From assembly GCA_039029735.1 (NCBI GenBank), contig JBCCFL010000001.1, forward strand, positions 203,402 to 267,401: 64,000 nucleotides of DNA, in the 5' to 3' direction. The notes beneath the pieces are model-generated. The model worked only from the letters and a program-made list of their open reading frames with translations. It made no database searches and had not been told where the DNA came from. The position numbers and the translations under genes are program-made. Below, in pieces: positions 52,367-61,995 of the stretch (position 1 is the stretch's first letter; each line of letters opens with the position of its first letter). The stretch is from CADEDH01 sp039029735 (GTDB lineage Bacteria; Actinomycetota; Acidimicrobiia; Acidimicrobiales; SZUA-35).

Positions 52367-53551
52367 ATGAGCGCACCGAACCCCACCACAGTGGCCGGCG
52401 CCTACCAATCACCCCTGTCGACGCTCTCAAAGGTCTGGATCGGCGTCGCAGTCGCATCGTGGGCAGTTGCGCTCGCGCTCACGGTCACCCCGCCGCTCTC
52501 GGATCCGGCGACGCTCGGCTGGCTCGCGGTCGCCGTCGTGGTGATCGCAGCGATGGTGTTCGCCCTCAGTGAACGCCTCCGGAACTGGCCCGCAGCCACC
52601 GTCTACGCCGGCGTCGCCGTCGCGATCGGCGGTTGGGCGGCTCTCATGTTCCACGATGACCGATGGTCAGTGCTGAGCTTCGCACTGTTCTCGATGTGCT
52701 TCACCAAAGGCCGAGAGGCGGGCATCGCACTCGCGGCGATCGTCAGCGGCGTCTGGCTCATTGCCGAGATCGCGGCCGACAGCCCCAGTTGGACGCTGCT
52801 GTCCCCGTTCACCGCCTTCGCAGTCGGAACCGTCATCTCGATCGTCATCTACCGGGTCGGTGACGACAACGAGAAACAAGCTGTGCTGATCTCCCAGCTC
52901 CAGGACACCCGGGAAGAACTCGCGGCGTCCGAACGCGAGCGGGCCACGCTGGCAGAGCGTGCCCGTTTCGCCGGGGAGGTGCATGACACCCTCGCCCAAG
53001 GTTTCACCTCGATCGTTCTGCTCAGCCGGGCAACGCAGCGCAACGAGGACTGGCTCAGTGGCTTGGCGAGCATAGAATCGACAGCGGAGGAGAATCTGGC
53101 CGCCGCCCGGCGTCTGGTAGCGGCGATGCGGCCGGTCGAACTCGATCGCAGCTCTCTCGCCGACGCACTACAGCGCCAAGTCGACGCTCTGGGCGACGAG
53201 ATTGACGCCACACTCACCGTTGAAGGCACGCCGACCGACCTCGGCAACGAGACCGAGGTTGCGCTGCTACGGGCAGTCCAGGAAGCCCTTCTGAATGTCC
53301 GAACCCACTCCGCCGCGTCCACCGTGCACGTGACGCTCAGTTACGTCGGCTCATCGGTGCTGCTTGATGTTGTCGACGATGGAATCGGCCTCGCCCGGGA
53401 CTCAGTCCGCGATCGTGGGACGCTCACAGGCGGGCAGGGTTTGGCCTCGCTTCGCCAGCGAGCCGAAACACTGGGCGGCACACTCGAGATCGAAGCCGGC
53501 CACGACGGCGGTACAGCCGTCTCGGTACGGCTCCCGAGAAGGCAGCTATGA
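52367..53551 (+). CDS. NarL-type sensor histidine kinase
   Basis: 394 residues. Five or six membrane segments to about residue 160, then a coiled linker (QLQDTREELAASERERATLA), HisKA_3 box with the phospho-His in RFAGEVHDTLAQGF and an ATPase domain with QEALLNVRTHS and GGQGLASLRQRAE. Stop overlaps the regulator ATG. Signal unknown, probably membrane-related because there is no periplasmic domain. Confidence 0.93.
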   Translation: MSAPNPTTVAGAYQSPLSTLSKVWIGVAVASWAVALALTVTPPLSDPATLGWLAVAVVVIAAMVFALSERLRNWPAATVYAGVAVAIGGWAALMFHDDRWSVLSFALFSMCFTKGREAGIALAAIVSGVWLIAEIAADSPSWTLLSPFTAFAVGTVISIVIYRVGDDNEKQAVLISQLQDTREELAASERERATLAERARFAGEVHDTLAQGFTSIVLLSRATQRNEDWLSGLASIESTAEENLAAARRLVAAMRPVELDRSSLADALQRQVDALGDEIDATLTVEGTPTDLGNETEVALLRAVQEALLNVRTHSAASTVHVTLSYVGSSVLLDVVDDGIGLARDSVRDRGTLTGGQGLASLRQRAETLGGTLEIEAGHDGGTAVSVRLPRRQL

Positions 53552-54171
53552 CCATCACCCTGGTTGTTGCCGACGACCACCCCATCGTCCGCGGCGGCAT
53601 CGTTGCTCTCCTCGCGGCCGAGGTCGACATCGAGATTGTTGCCGAGGCCGCCAACGGCCACGAGGTCGTCGCAGCGGCGCTCGAACACCGGCCGTCCGTC
53701 GTGCTCACTGACCTTCGAATGCCGGACCTCGACGGCGTCGGCGCCATCGAAGCCATCCGCTCTGCATGGCCAGAGGCCGCCATCGTCGTACTCACGACCT
53801 ACAGCACCGACGAAGCCATCGTGCGCGCAATCGAGGCAGGTGCCACCGGATACCTACTCAAGGATGCGCCGTCGGAGGACCTGCTGGCTGCCGTCCGTCG
53901 CGCCGCAGCCGGGGAGACAGTCTTGGCCCCGCCGGTTGCGAAGCGCCTTGTCGATCGTGTCCGGGATCCACAGGCGGGCGCGCTGTCGCGTCGCGAGATA
54001 GAGGTGCTGCGCGGCGTCGCAGCAGGCAACACCAACGCCGCCATCGCAGCCCAACTCCACATCAGCCAGGCCACGGTTAAGACACACCTTCTGCACATCT
54101 ACGACAAGCTCGGTGTGTCCGACCGTGCGGCAGCGGTGGCTGTCGCCTACGAGAACGGCGTGCTCTCGTAG
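53548..54171 (+). CDS. NarL/LuxR-type response regulator
   Basis: 207 residues. Receiver with VADDHPIVRGG, phosphoacceptor Asp in VVLTDLRMPD, Thr in LTTYS and Lys in LLKDAPSED; HTH LSRREIEVLRGVAAGNTNAA, then SQATVKTHLLHIYDKLGV. ATGA overlap with the kinase. Converges with a TetR gene 18 bp away. Confidence 0.95.
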   Translation: MTITLVVADDHPIVRGGIVALLAAEVDIEIVAEAANGHEVVAAALEHRPSVVLTDLRMPDLDGVGAIEAIRSAWPEAAIVVLTTYSTDEAIVRAIEAGATGYLLKDAPSEDLLAAVRRAAAGETVLAPPVAKRLVDRVRDPQAGALSRREIEVLRGVAAGNTNAAIAAQLHISQATVKTHLLHIYDKLGVSDRAAAVAVAYENGVLS

Positions 54172-54189
54172 AGCCCCCGCGTCAGTCGT

Positions 54190-54828
54190 TCAGGTTCCGT
54201 TGGAGTCGCGTGGCTCCGGGGCCGCCTTCTGGGCGTAGGTGAGAAACGCGTCGACGGTGCTCTCGATGTGATTCAGCTCGATGCGTTCAGGCATCAGCAG
54301 ACGGCGGTAGGCCAGCGGTCCGATGAGCTGTGCGGCGACCTGCGTTTCGCCGATGCCGGGCCGGAGTTCGTGCCTGGCGGTTGCGTCGCGAACGATTCTC
54401 CAAATGCCGCGTCGGGCGATGCGTGACAGCTGGGCGTTGAGTGCCCCAAGTTCATCGTTCGCACCGGACTGCTGAATGAGTGTGATGACGATGTCGTAGG
54501 TGAGACCGTCGTTCATGGCGGCGGCGAGCGCGTGCAGCTCGGCGATGAGGTCGGTGCGGGTGTCTCCGACGTGGGGAACCGCGTAGGACTCTGCGGCAAG
54601 GGCGTGCTGGAGGATGTCGGCGAGCAGTGCTGACTGTTCGGGCCAGTGTCGGTAGGCCGTTGCCCGGCCAACGCCGGCGACCTCGGCCACGCGCTGCTGG
54701 GTGATCTGACTCCACCCGACGGTGGCCAACAGATGGATGCCTGCTTCCAGCATGGCCGCCTGGCTCCGTGCGGCGCGGGCGTCAGCGGGCTTTGGTACTG
54801 ACACCCCTCGATCTTCGCTCGTCACCAT
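54190..54828 (-). CDS. TetR-family regulator of the carotenoid oxygenase
   Basis: 212 residues. Helix-turn-helix ITQQRVAEVAGVGRATAYRH with the preceding helix AGIHLLATVGW. The effector domain has QLIGPLAYRRLLM, seen in many TetR C-domains of this type. Divergent from the carotenoid oxygenase gene 62 bp away; the 25-bp palindrome lying there is its likely operator. Confidence 0.93.
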   Translation of the reverse strand: MVTSEDRGVSVPKPADARAARSQAAMLEAGIHLLATVGWSQITQQRVAEVAGVGRATAYRHWPEQSALLADILQHALAAESYAVPHVGDTRTDLIAELHALAAAMNDGLTYDIVITLIQQSGANDELGALNAQLSRIARRGIWRIVRDATARHELRPGIGETQVAAQLIGPLAYRRLLMPERIELNHIESTVDAFLTYAQKAAPEPRDSNGT

Positions 54829-54855
54829 CCAAGTGTGCCATGGGCCAACTCGGTG

Positions 54856-54884
54856 TTGCTATGAGACGCTCCGTCTCATAGCGT
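54856..54884 (+). promoter_or_regulatory. Promoter with TetR operator in the spacer
   Basis: TTGCTA (54856-54861), 17-base spacer, TAGCGT (54879-54884). A perfect palindrome, GCTATGAGACG (54858-54868) and CGTCTCATAGC (54872-54882), overlaps both boxes. The expected start of transcription coincides with the ATG at 54891, so the mRNA could be leaderless. Confidence 0.65.
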
Positions 54885-54890
54885 AGAGAT

Positions 54891-56249
54891 ATGGCTCTCC
54901 TCGACGACAACTCCCGCTATCGCACCGTTTCGCTATCTCCGGTGCCGGTCGAGCACACCCACGCTGATCTCGACGTTGATGGAGCGATTCCTGAAGAACT
55001 GAACGGTCTCTACGTGCGCAACGGCCCGAACCAGATGGGGCCGGTCAGCCCGACCCTCCACTACTTCAGCGGCCACGGGATGGTGCACGGCGTTCGGCTG
55101 CGAGATGGACACGCCCACTGGTATCGCAACCGCGTCGTACGGGCTGGCGACGCAGCCGAAGTCCTCGGTGAGGATGATCGTGGTGGACCGGTGCTCAACG
55201 GCATTGACTTCTCGCCCAACACCAACGTTGCCCGATTCGACGATCGGCTCTATGCAACCGTCGAGGGCGGCGCGGCGCCGGTCGAGATCGACCCCGAACT
55301 CGAGACGATCGCACGCAGTGACCTCAACGGGGCGCTGACCGATGGGTTCTCCGGCCACCACAAGATCGACCCCACCGCAGGCGACGTGCACGCGGTCGTC
55401 TACAGCATGGTGCTGGGGCAAACCGCGGTCTATCTCCGCTTGAACCCGCACGGCCAGGTCACGAACCGGGTCGAGGTCCCACTCAGTGGTTTCACTCAGA
55501 TTCACGACATGTCCATCACCGAGAACTACGCGGTGATCTATGACCTCAACGTCGTCTTCGATCCCGCCATGTTGGAACGGACAACGCTGCCGATCACCTG
55601 GGCCCCGGACAAGCCTGCCAGGATCGGCGTGTTGCCGAAGGACGGCGGGACCGAAGATGTGCGGTGGTTCGAGGTTGAACCCTGTTACGTGTACCACCCG
55701 CTCAACGCGTACGAGACCGGCGACGGTCGCCTCGTGCTCGACGTCAGCCGCTATGAGCGTGCCGCCCGCGATGACGTGTTCGGACCGCTGGGTGACACGC
55801 TCCCGACGATCGACCGATGGACCCTTGACCTGAACGGCACGACCTCGGTGGCCTCCGCCGAACGGGTGACTGACGAGCCGCTCGACTTCCCCATGGTGAA
55901 CCCGGCCTACCAGGGTCGCCCGTACCGATACGGCTACACCGCACGGGCAAGCTTGGCCCCCGCCTTCGAGGGCGCCGTCAAGATTGACCACCAGACCGGC
56001 ACGACGACTCGCCAGGACTTCGACGGCGGCAACTGCGGTGAACTCACCTTCGTGCCTCGTCCGAACCGGACCAGTGAAGACGATGGCTGGCTCATGGGGT
56101 TCGTGTACCAGCCCGACCGCGACCGCTCACGCCTCGTGATCCTCGACGCACAGGACTTCGACGGCGACCCGGTGGCCAGTATCTGGATCCCTGACCAGCG
56201 AGTCCCGATTGGTACCCACGGGGATTTCCTCCCCGCGACCGACCGCTGA
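54891..56249 (+). CDS. Carotenoid cleavage oxygenase (RPE65/NinaB fold)
   Basis: 452 residues. Seven-blade pattern with the four His iron ligands in SGHHKIDP, TQIHDMSI, YVYHPLNAYE and GTHGDFLP. LNGLYVRNGPN near the start is the family signature. These enzymes split conjugated double bonds of carotenoids, stilbenes or lignin-like phenylpropenes with O2; the substrate is unknown. Repressed presumably by the divergent TetR protein. Confidence 0.93.
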   Translation: MALLDDNSRYRTVSLSPVPVEHTHADLDVDGAIPEELNGLYVRNGPNQMGPVSPTLHYFSGHGMVHGVRLRDGHAHWYRNRVVRAGDAAEVLGEDDRGGPVLNGIDFSPNTNVARFDDRLYATVEGGAAPVEIDPELETIARSDLNGALTDGFSGHHKIDPTAGDVHAVVYSMVLGQTAVYLRLNPHGQVTNRVEVPLSGFTQIHDMSITENYAVIYDLNVVFDPAMLERTTLPITWAPDKPARIGVLPKDGGTEDVRWFEVEPCYVYHPLNAYETGDGRLVLDVSRYERAARDDVFGPLGDTLPTIDRWTLDLNGTTSVASAERVTDEPLDFPMVNPAYQGRPYRYGYTARASLAPAFEGAVKIDHQTGTTTRQDFDGGNCGELTFVPRPNRTSEDDGWLMGFVYQPDRDRSRLVILDAQDFDGDPVASIWIPDQRVPIGTHGDFLPATDR

Positions 56250-56270
56250 TTCGCCCGAACGGAGGTTCCC

Positions 56271-57695
56271 TCAGTGTTTCCCGGGCACCCCCGACCCCTC
56301 GGCAGCGCCCTGACCTTCGGAACCGAGCACTGGCAACCTCACGACCACGCGGGTGCCGCCGAGCGGTGAGTCGTGGATCTCGGCGTCGCCGCCATGGCGG
56401 CGGGCGATGCCACGCACGATGGCGAGCCCCAAGCCCGAGCCACCGTCGTCGCGGGCTCGGCCCTCGTCGAGGCGGACGAACCGCTCAAAGACTCGCTCCC
56501 GCTGAGCTGGGTCGATCCCGGGGCCGTCGTCGTCGACCGTCAGCACCACGGACGATCCGGTTCTCGTGAGCTGGACGCCGATCGCCGCCGTGCCATAGCG
56601 GGCTGCGTTGTCGAGGAGGTTGGTGACGATGCTGCGCAACTCAGCAGAGCGTCCGGCCACGCTGGCAGCGCCCGGCGCCACCAGCTCGATGCGAGCTCGA
56701 TCGGGATGCCGGGCGATCACGTTGGCCACCAGCGCGTCGAGGGCGACGGGCTCACGAGCCTGACCCTCTGGCGCACGCGCCAGTTGCAGGAGGTTGTCGA
56801 CCAGGCCCTGCATCCGGTCGAGTTCCTCGATGACCTGCGGCGGGTAGCTGGAGCCAGGGGCGTCGCGGCCGGCGAGTTCAGCGGCCATCCGGGCCGTGGT
56901 CAGTGGCGTCTTCAGCTCGTGTGACGCATCGGCGACGAACTGCTGCTCGCGTTTCACTCCCGCCTCGATGCGCTCGAGCATGTCGTTGATCACCCGTGCA
57001 ATCGTGTCGACCTCATCGTCGGTGCGGCTGCGGGTCATACGGCGATCGAGGTTGGAGGTGTCGATCGCTCCGGCTTCGGTGGCAATGCGGCGTGTCGGCG
57101 CAAGGGCACGGCCGACGAGGATCCAGGTGGTGATGCCCGACGTCAGAACGAGGAGTGGGCCCACGATCAGGGCGGCACTCCTCGCCGCGCCGGCTGCGTC
57201 TGAGATGTCGGAGATGGCGTCGTCGGCCGCCTGGATCAGCCCGATGCGCTCGCCATCGGGGCCAGCCACGAGTTCCAAGATCTGACGAGTGCCGGACTCG
57301 GCCACCTCCTGGAGCTCCTCTTCGTCGAGTTCGTCACTCTCGACCTCCACGCCGCGCAGCTCGCCGGTCCCGGAATCGATCGTGAAACCTCCGACGGAAT
57401 CGCCCTCGGGGTCGTCGAACGGCTGCAGGTTGACAAAAACGTCGCCGTCGTCGTCGATTTCGAGCACCATCAGGTACTCCTCCCCGTCGAATCGGAACTG
57501 GGCGTCGTCCTCGCCGAGATCCAGGAGCGAGAGACCCTCGACATCGGCGGTGACCGCTTCGAGGCTCTCCTGGCCCGCCGACACCAGGCGGTCCGTCACC
57601 AGCCGGATGAAGAGCCAGCCGAACGCGACGACGATCACCGCGGATGTCACCATTGCGATCGCTGTCACCCGGAACCGGATCGACCCCCACCGCAT
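56271..57695 (-). CDS. Sensor histidine kinase (HAMP/HisKA), membrane-bound
   Basis: 474 residues. Membrane segments at about 12-32 and 170-190 flank an acidic sensor domain (DLGEDDAQFRFDGEEYL; SDELDEEELQEVAES). HAMP, then HisKA with phospho-His in FVADASHELKTPLTT, N box LLDNAARYG, G1 DDGPGI and G2 GGSGLGLAIV. An acidic sensor domain is typical of kinases that detect cations or antimicrobial peptides. Follows its regulator by 3 bp. Confidence 0.94.
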   Translation of the reverse strand: MRWGSIRFRVTAIAMVTSAVIVVAFGWLFIRLVTDRLVSAGQESLEAVTADVEGLSLLDLGEDDAQFRFDGEEYLMVLEIDDDGDVFVNLQPFDDPEGDSVGGFTIDSGTGELRGVEVESDELDEEELQEVAESGTRQILELVAGPDGERIGLIQAADDAISDISDAAGAARSAALIVGPLLVLTSGITTWILVGRALAPTRRIATEAGAIDTSNLDRRMTRSRTDDEVDTIARVINDMLERIEAGVKREQQFVADASHELKTPLTTARMAAELAGRDAPGSSYPPQVIEELDRMQGLVDNLLQLARAPEGQAREPVALDALVANVIARHPDRARIELVAPGAASVAGRSAELRSIVTNLLDNAARYGTAAIGVQLTRTGSSVVLTVDDDGPGIDPAQRERVFERFVRLDEGRARDDGGSGLGLAIVRGIARRHGGDAEIHDSPLGGTRVVVRLPVLGSEGQGAAEGSGVPGKH

Positions 57696-57698
57696 CGC

Positions 57699-58385
57699 TC
57701 AGCCCACGCTCTCCAGCTCGGCAGCAAGGCGATAGCCGGATCCCCGGACGGTCTGCACCGATTTCACGCCGAACGGCTCATCAACCTTCTGGCGCAGATA
57801 GCGGATGAACACCTCGATGACGTTCGACTTGTGATCCTGCTCGTAGCCCCACACCTCGTCATAGAGGGTCTGGCGGGTCACCACCTGGCCAACGCGGCGG
57901 GCGAGGGCCAACAAGAGATCGAACTCGGTGGTGCTGAGGTCGATCGCCGCGCCGTCTCGGCTGACTTGTCGGGTGACGGTGTCGATCTCGAGACCACTTG
58001 CCTGCAGTACCTGCTCGGCCGAGCGCCCGGTGCGGCGCACCAGCGCTCGAAGGCGGGCGATCAACACGTCGAAGCTGAACGGCTTGCGGAGATAGTCGTC
58101 GGCGCCGATCTCGAGCGCCTCGGTCTCGTCGAGATCGCCGTCCTTGGCGGTGAGCATCAGGATCGGCGTCCCTACACCGGCGGCCCGGAGCTCGCGGCAC
58201 ACGGCGAACCCGTTCATGCCCGGGAGCAGGATGTCGAGCACGATCGCATCCCAGGCCTCGGTCGACGCCCGATCGAGACCAGCAATCCCGTCGTGCACCG
58301 CTTCGGACCGGATCCCGGCGCGGGCGAGCCCGTCGGCGACCAAAGCCGCCAGACGGGTCTCGTCCTCAATGATCAGCACACGCAT
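57699..58385 (-). CDS. OmpR/PhoB-type response regulator
   Basis: 228 residues. Receiver with IIEDETRLAALVADG, phosphoacceptor Asp in IVLDILLPGMNG and LRKPF; winged helix DNA-binding domain with LSTTEFDLLLALA and VFIRYLRQKVD and the closing VRGSGYRL. First gene of the pair, 73 bp after the G8-domain lipoprotein gene reading the same way, so that gene may share its transcript or be a target. Confidence 0.95.
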   Translation of the reverse strand: MRVLIIEDETRLAALVADGLARAGIRSEAVHDGIAGLDRASTEAWDAIVLDILLPGMNGFAVCRELRAAGVGTPILMLTAKDGDLDETEALEIGADDYLRKPFSFDVLIARLRALVRRTGRSAEQVLQASGLEIDTVTRQVSRDGAAIDLSTTEFDLLLALARRVGQVVTRQTLYDEVWGYEQDHKSNVIEVFIRYLRQKVDEPFGVKSVQTVRGSGYRLAAELESVG

Positions 58386-58458
58386 ACGCGCTCATGATGG
58401 TTCACCCGGAGGGTCGTGGTCGCCATCCCAGATGCCGTCACTCCTGGTTCTCGTCGGA

Positions 58459-61350
58459 TCAGGCGGTGAGGATCGAGCAGACCTGGGTCCAGACGTCGTC
58501 TTCGACCTCGGAGGCGCAGCGCTCGAGCAGCTCCTGCATCGCCGACTCGTCCTCTTCGAGGGCCCCGACGAGGCGTTCGACGATGAGGTCGAGCGCATCG
58601 AACTCGTCCTCGCCGGGGAGGTCACCGGCCTCCCCAACCTCACCGTCGGTCGCCAGGGCGACACACACGAGGCCGAACGGGTCATCGGGCTCGATCTCGT
58701 CACCGCCGCACCAATCGGCGAGTTCTTCGATGGTCTGGGCATCGGCGGCGGCGAGCACGGCCCGAAGGTCAGCGAGGGTCTGTTCGACCGGATTCTCACC
58801 AGCGTCGAACGGTTCGCGGGCGCCATCGTCCTCGTCGAGCCCGTCGTCGTCGGCGTCCTCATCACCGTCGTCGTCGGCCTGGTCGTCGAACTTGCCACCT
58901 TCGTCATCCTCATCACCACCATCGTTCATGGCGCCGAGGCCGGGGACGTGGGTCATGGTCGGCACGGGTGCCGGCGACCCGACGAGGCCGTTGGTCACCT
59001 GCGGGTGGCGCTGGGCGTCAGCTGGCAGCCCCTTGCTCGCCGGCGAGTAGAGGCCGATCCCGTCCCAGGTCACCCGGTCCGGTCGTTGGGGTTCACCGGT
59101 CGGGCCGTCCTCGGCGGTCGAGGCATCCACACCGTCACCGTCGCCATTGGCGTCATAGGCCAGGACGACATTGCGGCGGCTGCTGTCGCGCCCGGCAAGG
59201 TCGGTGCCGGCGAGCGGGGCGAAGGTGAGGTTCTCCATGTCGAGCGAGCGCTCGGTGTGGATCGGGTTGTGAAGCAACACATCGGTCGTCGCCGCGGTGG
59301 TGAGGTTGCGAACGGTCCACGGACCGTGGCGGGGAGCCAGGAACCCGACCTCGAAGTTGCGGAGGTCGACGTTCTCCACCGAGCCGGGCCCGAAGGTGGC
59401 GTCGTTGTTGAGGTCGAGGCCGACGCCAAGCGCAGCGGTGTGACCGAAGTTGTGCACGAAGGGTTCTGCGGTGCCGATCGCCCGGATGTTCTTCAGGTTC
59501 AGGCGCTCGTTGTAGTTCATGAGCACGCCGTCTCGGACGTCCCACGTGACGATGCCGTCGATCGTCGGCTGCAGGCTGTCGATGTAGGCCATCGGCGGAA
59601 CGTTGGGGTCCTCCAGGTAGCTGGCGCCGTGGATGTAGCGAGCGCGGAACCCGACCGTCGAGCCGTAGGCGGTGTTGTCGCGAACCTCGCCGAGCGGCGC
59701 CCACCAGACCTCGATGCGATCACGATCGGGGATGAGCGACGGATCGGGCAACGTGGCAACCTCGACGCTTGAGACCCGGCCGAGGTCGGCTTCGGCGAGC
59801 GCCTCGCTCCACCAGATGATGCCGTGGGCCGAGGAGCCGGCCGACACGTTGCCGATGACGTCGATGCGGTTGCCCTGGAACCAGAAGCCGTCGCCGTCGA
59901 CACCGAAGTCCTGCCGGTCGGCCCGGAGGTCGGGGTCGATGGCGCCGCCGTCGTGCAGCCGGAAGCTCGGCATCACCGTGCGGATGGCGATGTTGTCGAT
60001 CCAGCGGCCGGTCTCATCGCCAGCCTCGGTGAAGAAGCCGGCACCGGCGTTGTCGTAGGCCACGTTGCGCAGGAAGTCGACATGGCTGGAGTGGTTGGTG
60101 AAGGCCCAACCGGGGTCGCCGGTGACGACCGAGTCGGCCACGACGCCGGGGGTGGTACGGGGGTCGGCGCCGCCGCGGTGGAAGTGCACGGTGTAACGGC
60201 CACGCACGTTGTCGCCACCGAGCAACTCGAAGCGCCCGTCCCAGCCGACCGCACCTGGTTCGATCTCGTCGAACTGCACGTCGGTGAGCTCCTGGGACTT
60301 GTCGGTGCGGCCCATGTCACTGAATCGGGCTCCCCTGATCTGGGCGTCGAGGGTGTGCATCACCATGAGGTGGCCTCGCCGATCGATCTGAGTGTTCTCC
60401 GATGAGAACTGCACATTGCGGGTGAGGTTCGCAACGTACAGATCGAGGTCGCTGGCCGGCGGCACGTGGTCACGCTGCAGCGGTTCGTTGAACCGCACGG
60501 TGGTGCCGTCAACCGCGGTGATGACCCGAAGTTCGTCACTGGTGGAACCGTTCGTGCCGGTGATGACGATCTCGTCGCCGGCGTTCCAGCCGACGAGCGG
60601 GCCGTTGACCTCGATGCTGGTGTCGCCGGCCCGGGGGAAGCTGGTGACCGTGGTGCGGTGGGTGACCTCGCCGCCTTGAACCACGGTGGTGCCATGGAGG
60701 AGTGCCCCACGTGAGATGAGTCCGGGATCCTCGGCGCGGTCGATCGGTCCGTCGTCGGCGAATTCGATCGACGCGATCACGGTGTCGGCGATCGGCCGGT
60801 CGGGTGTGCCGATCTCGAGGGTGCCGCTCGGCATGGTGACGAGCGTGTCGACCTTGAGTTCGGTGTCGACATCGGCAGCGAAGCGCAGGGTGCCTTCCAC
60901 GCCGATCCGCTCGATCTCAGGATCGAGCTTGGTGTCGATGGTGACGGTCACGCCGGCCGGGATGTTCACGAGGCTGCCGGTGCCGGGCACGTCGCCACCC
61001 CAGGTGGCCGGTGCGCCCCAGTCGCCGCTGGCCACTGCGGTGTGGGTGGCGTTGGCGACATCGACGAGGCTCATGACGGCGGCGTGGGTACTGGCATCGG
61101 CGGCGTGGTCGTGGTTGCCGTGATTGTGGCCGTCGGACGTGGCCGTCACCGCACCATCGTCGCCATGATCGTGGTCGCCGTGGCCCTGATCGTGACCACC
61201 GTCGTCCATGGCGGCGGCGTCATCGGCGCTCGGCATACCGACGGTGGTGTCGTCGTTCGACGCATCTCCGCATGCGACCGCACCGACCGAGAGAACGGCG
61301 GCGAGCCCCAACGTGGCAGCCCACTTCCGGATTCGGGGGGAGTTGTTCAT
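58459..61350 (-). CDS. Large G8-domain lipoprotein with His-rich N-terminus
   Basis: 963 residues. Signal peptide ending in a lipobox-like VGAVAC, then a His/Asp-rich stretch (about residues 50-90, with HDQGHGDHDHGDDG) able to bind metals. A G8 domain begins at about 105 (SGDWGAPATWGGDVPGTGSL), followed by a right-handed beta-helix-like region to about 800. Near the end comes a long acidic run (about 835-870) and a helical cap with three Cys. G8/PbH proteins occur at cell surfaces; human relatives (CEMIP) act on hyaluronan. Substrate unknown. Confidence 0.85.
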   Translation of the reverse strand: MNNSPRIRKWAATLGLAAVLSVGAVACGDASNDDTTVGMPSADDAAAMDDGGHDQGHGDHDHGDDGAVTATSDGHNHGNHDHAADASTHAAVMSLVDVANATHTAVASGDWGAPATWGGDVPGTGSLVNIPAGVTVTIDTKLDPEIERIGVEGTLRFAADVDTELKVDTLVTMPSGTLEIGTPDRPIADTVIASIEFADDGPIDRAEDPGLISRGALLHGTTVVQGGEVTHRTTVTSFPRAGDTSIEVNGPLVGWNAGDEIVITGTNGSTSDELRVITAVDGTTVRFNEPLQRDHVPPASDLDLYVANLTRNVQFSSENTQIDRRGHLMVMHTLDAQIRGARFSDMGRTDKSQELTDVQFDEIEPGAVGWDGRFELLGGDNVRGRYTVHFHRGGADPRTTPGVVADSVVTGDPGWAFTNHSSHVDFLRNVAYDNAGAGFFTEAGDETGRWIDNIAIRTVMPSFRLHDGGAIDPDLRADRQDFGVDGDGFWFQGNRIDVIGNVSAGSSAHGIIWWSEALAEADLGRVSSVEVATLPDPSLIPDRDRIEVWWAPLGEVRDNTAYGSTVGFRARYIHGASYLEDPNVPPMAYIDSLQPTIDGIVTWDVRDGVLMNYNERLNLKNIRAIGTAEPFVHNFGHTAALGVGLDLNNDATFGPGSVENVDLRNFEVGFLAPRHGPWTVRNLTTAATTDVLLHNPIHTERSLDMENLTFAPLAGTDLAGRDSSRRNVVLAYDANGDGDGVDASTAEDGPTGEPQRPDRVTWDGIGLYSPASKGLPADAQRHPQVTNGLVGSPAPVPTMTHVPGLGAMNDGGDEDDEGGKFDDQADDDGDEDADDDGLDEDDGAREPFDAGENPVEQTLADLRAVLAAADAQTIEELADWCGGDEIEPDDPFGLVCVALATDGEVGEAGDLPGEDEFDALDLIVERLVGALEEDESAMQELLERCASEVEDDVWTQVCSILTA

Positions 61351-61435
61351 GGTCTCGACCTTGGCGGTCGAACCTGAAACGAACCTTGGAGCCGAACAGC
61401 AATCAGTTCCGAACCAACCCGATGTTCGGGCACCG

Positions 61436-61891
61436 CTACCCAGCTGTTGCGTCGCTGATCATCTCTTCGAGGAAGTGATCAACGAGATTCAGTGCGTCCG
61501 TTTCCTCGGACCAGAACCAACCGATCTCGTCGTGCTCATCCGGCGCATGGTTCTCGATCGTGCCGTCCCAACGCTCCACGAGCCAGACGTGGAGCGTGAG
61601 ATCAGGCGCAGGAGTCAACACTCGCCACGGCTCGACGCTGGACAGGTCGACCGAGACTCCGAGTTCTTCCTGGAGTTCACGACGCAGCGCATCTGACGGC
61701 GCCTCACCGTCATCGATGTGACCGCCGGGCAGGTCCCACACATCCGGATACCACTGACGATCCGGGTGCCGGTGGCAGAGCAGCACCCGACCGCCCGATA
61801 CGAGTAGCGCTGCAGCGACATGATGATGCGCCTCGGCCACACCGAAGTCTGCCACCGTGCGGTCGTGCGCACTCCGGCAGGCCTGACGCAT
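61436..61891 (-). CDS. Nudix hydrolase
   Basis: 151 residues. The Nudix box GGHIDDGEAPSDALRRELQE continues with ELGV, giving the G-x5-E-x7-REUxEExGU pattern with a Leu at one position. VLLCHRHPDRQWYPDVWDLP precedes it. Small single-domain enzyme that hydrolyses a nucleoside diphosphate linked to another group; substrate unknown (MutT-like is possible). Monocistronic. Confidence 0.92.
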   Translation of the reverse strand: MRQACRSAHDRTVADFGVAEAHHHVAAALLVSGGRVLLCHRHPDRQWYPDVWDLPGGHIDDGEAPSDALRRELQEELGVSVDLSSVEPWRVLTPAPDLTLHVWLVERWDGTIENHAPDEHDEIGWFWSEETDALNLVDHFLEEMISDATAG

Positions 61892-61995
61892 GGCGGAGCT
61901 GAAGATGGAGTCAGCACCAATTCAACGTCCAGAACTGGCCTCGGGAGAGCATTGAAGGCATCGTTGGACAACCCCGCTCAACGGAGAGACAAGAC

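Noticed and set aside
58144..59772. 542-codon plus-strand frame opposite the G8 lipoprotein
   Set aside because: Val/Gly/Asp-rich mirror of a strong gene; no family motif and no start signal.
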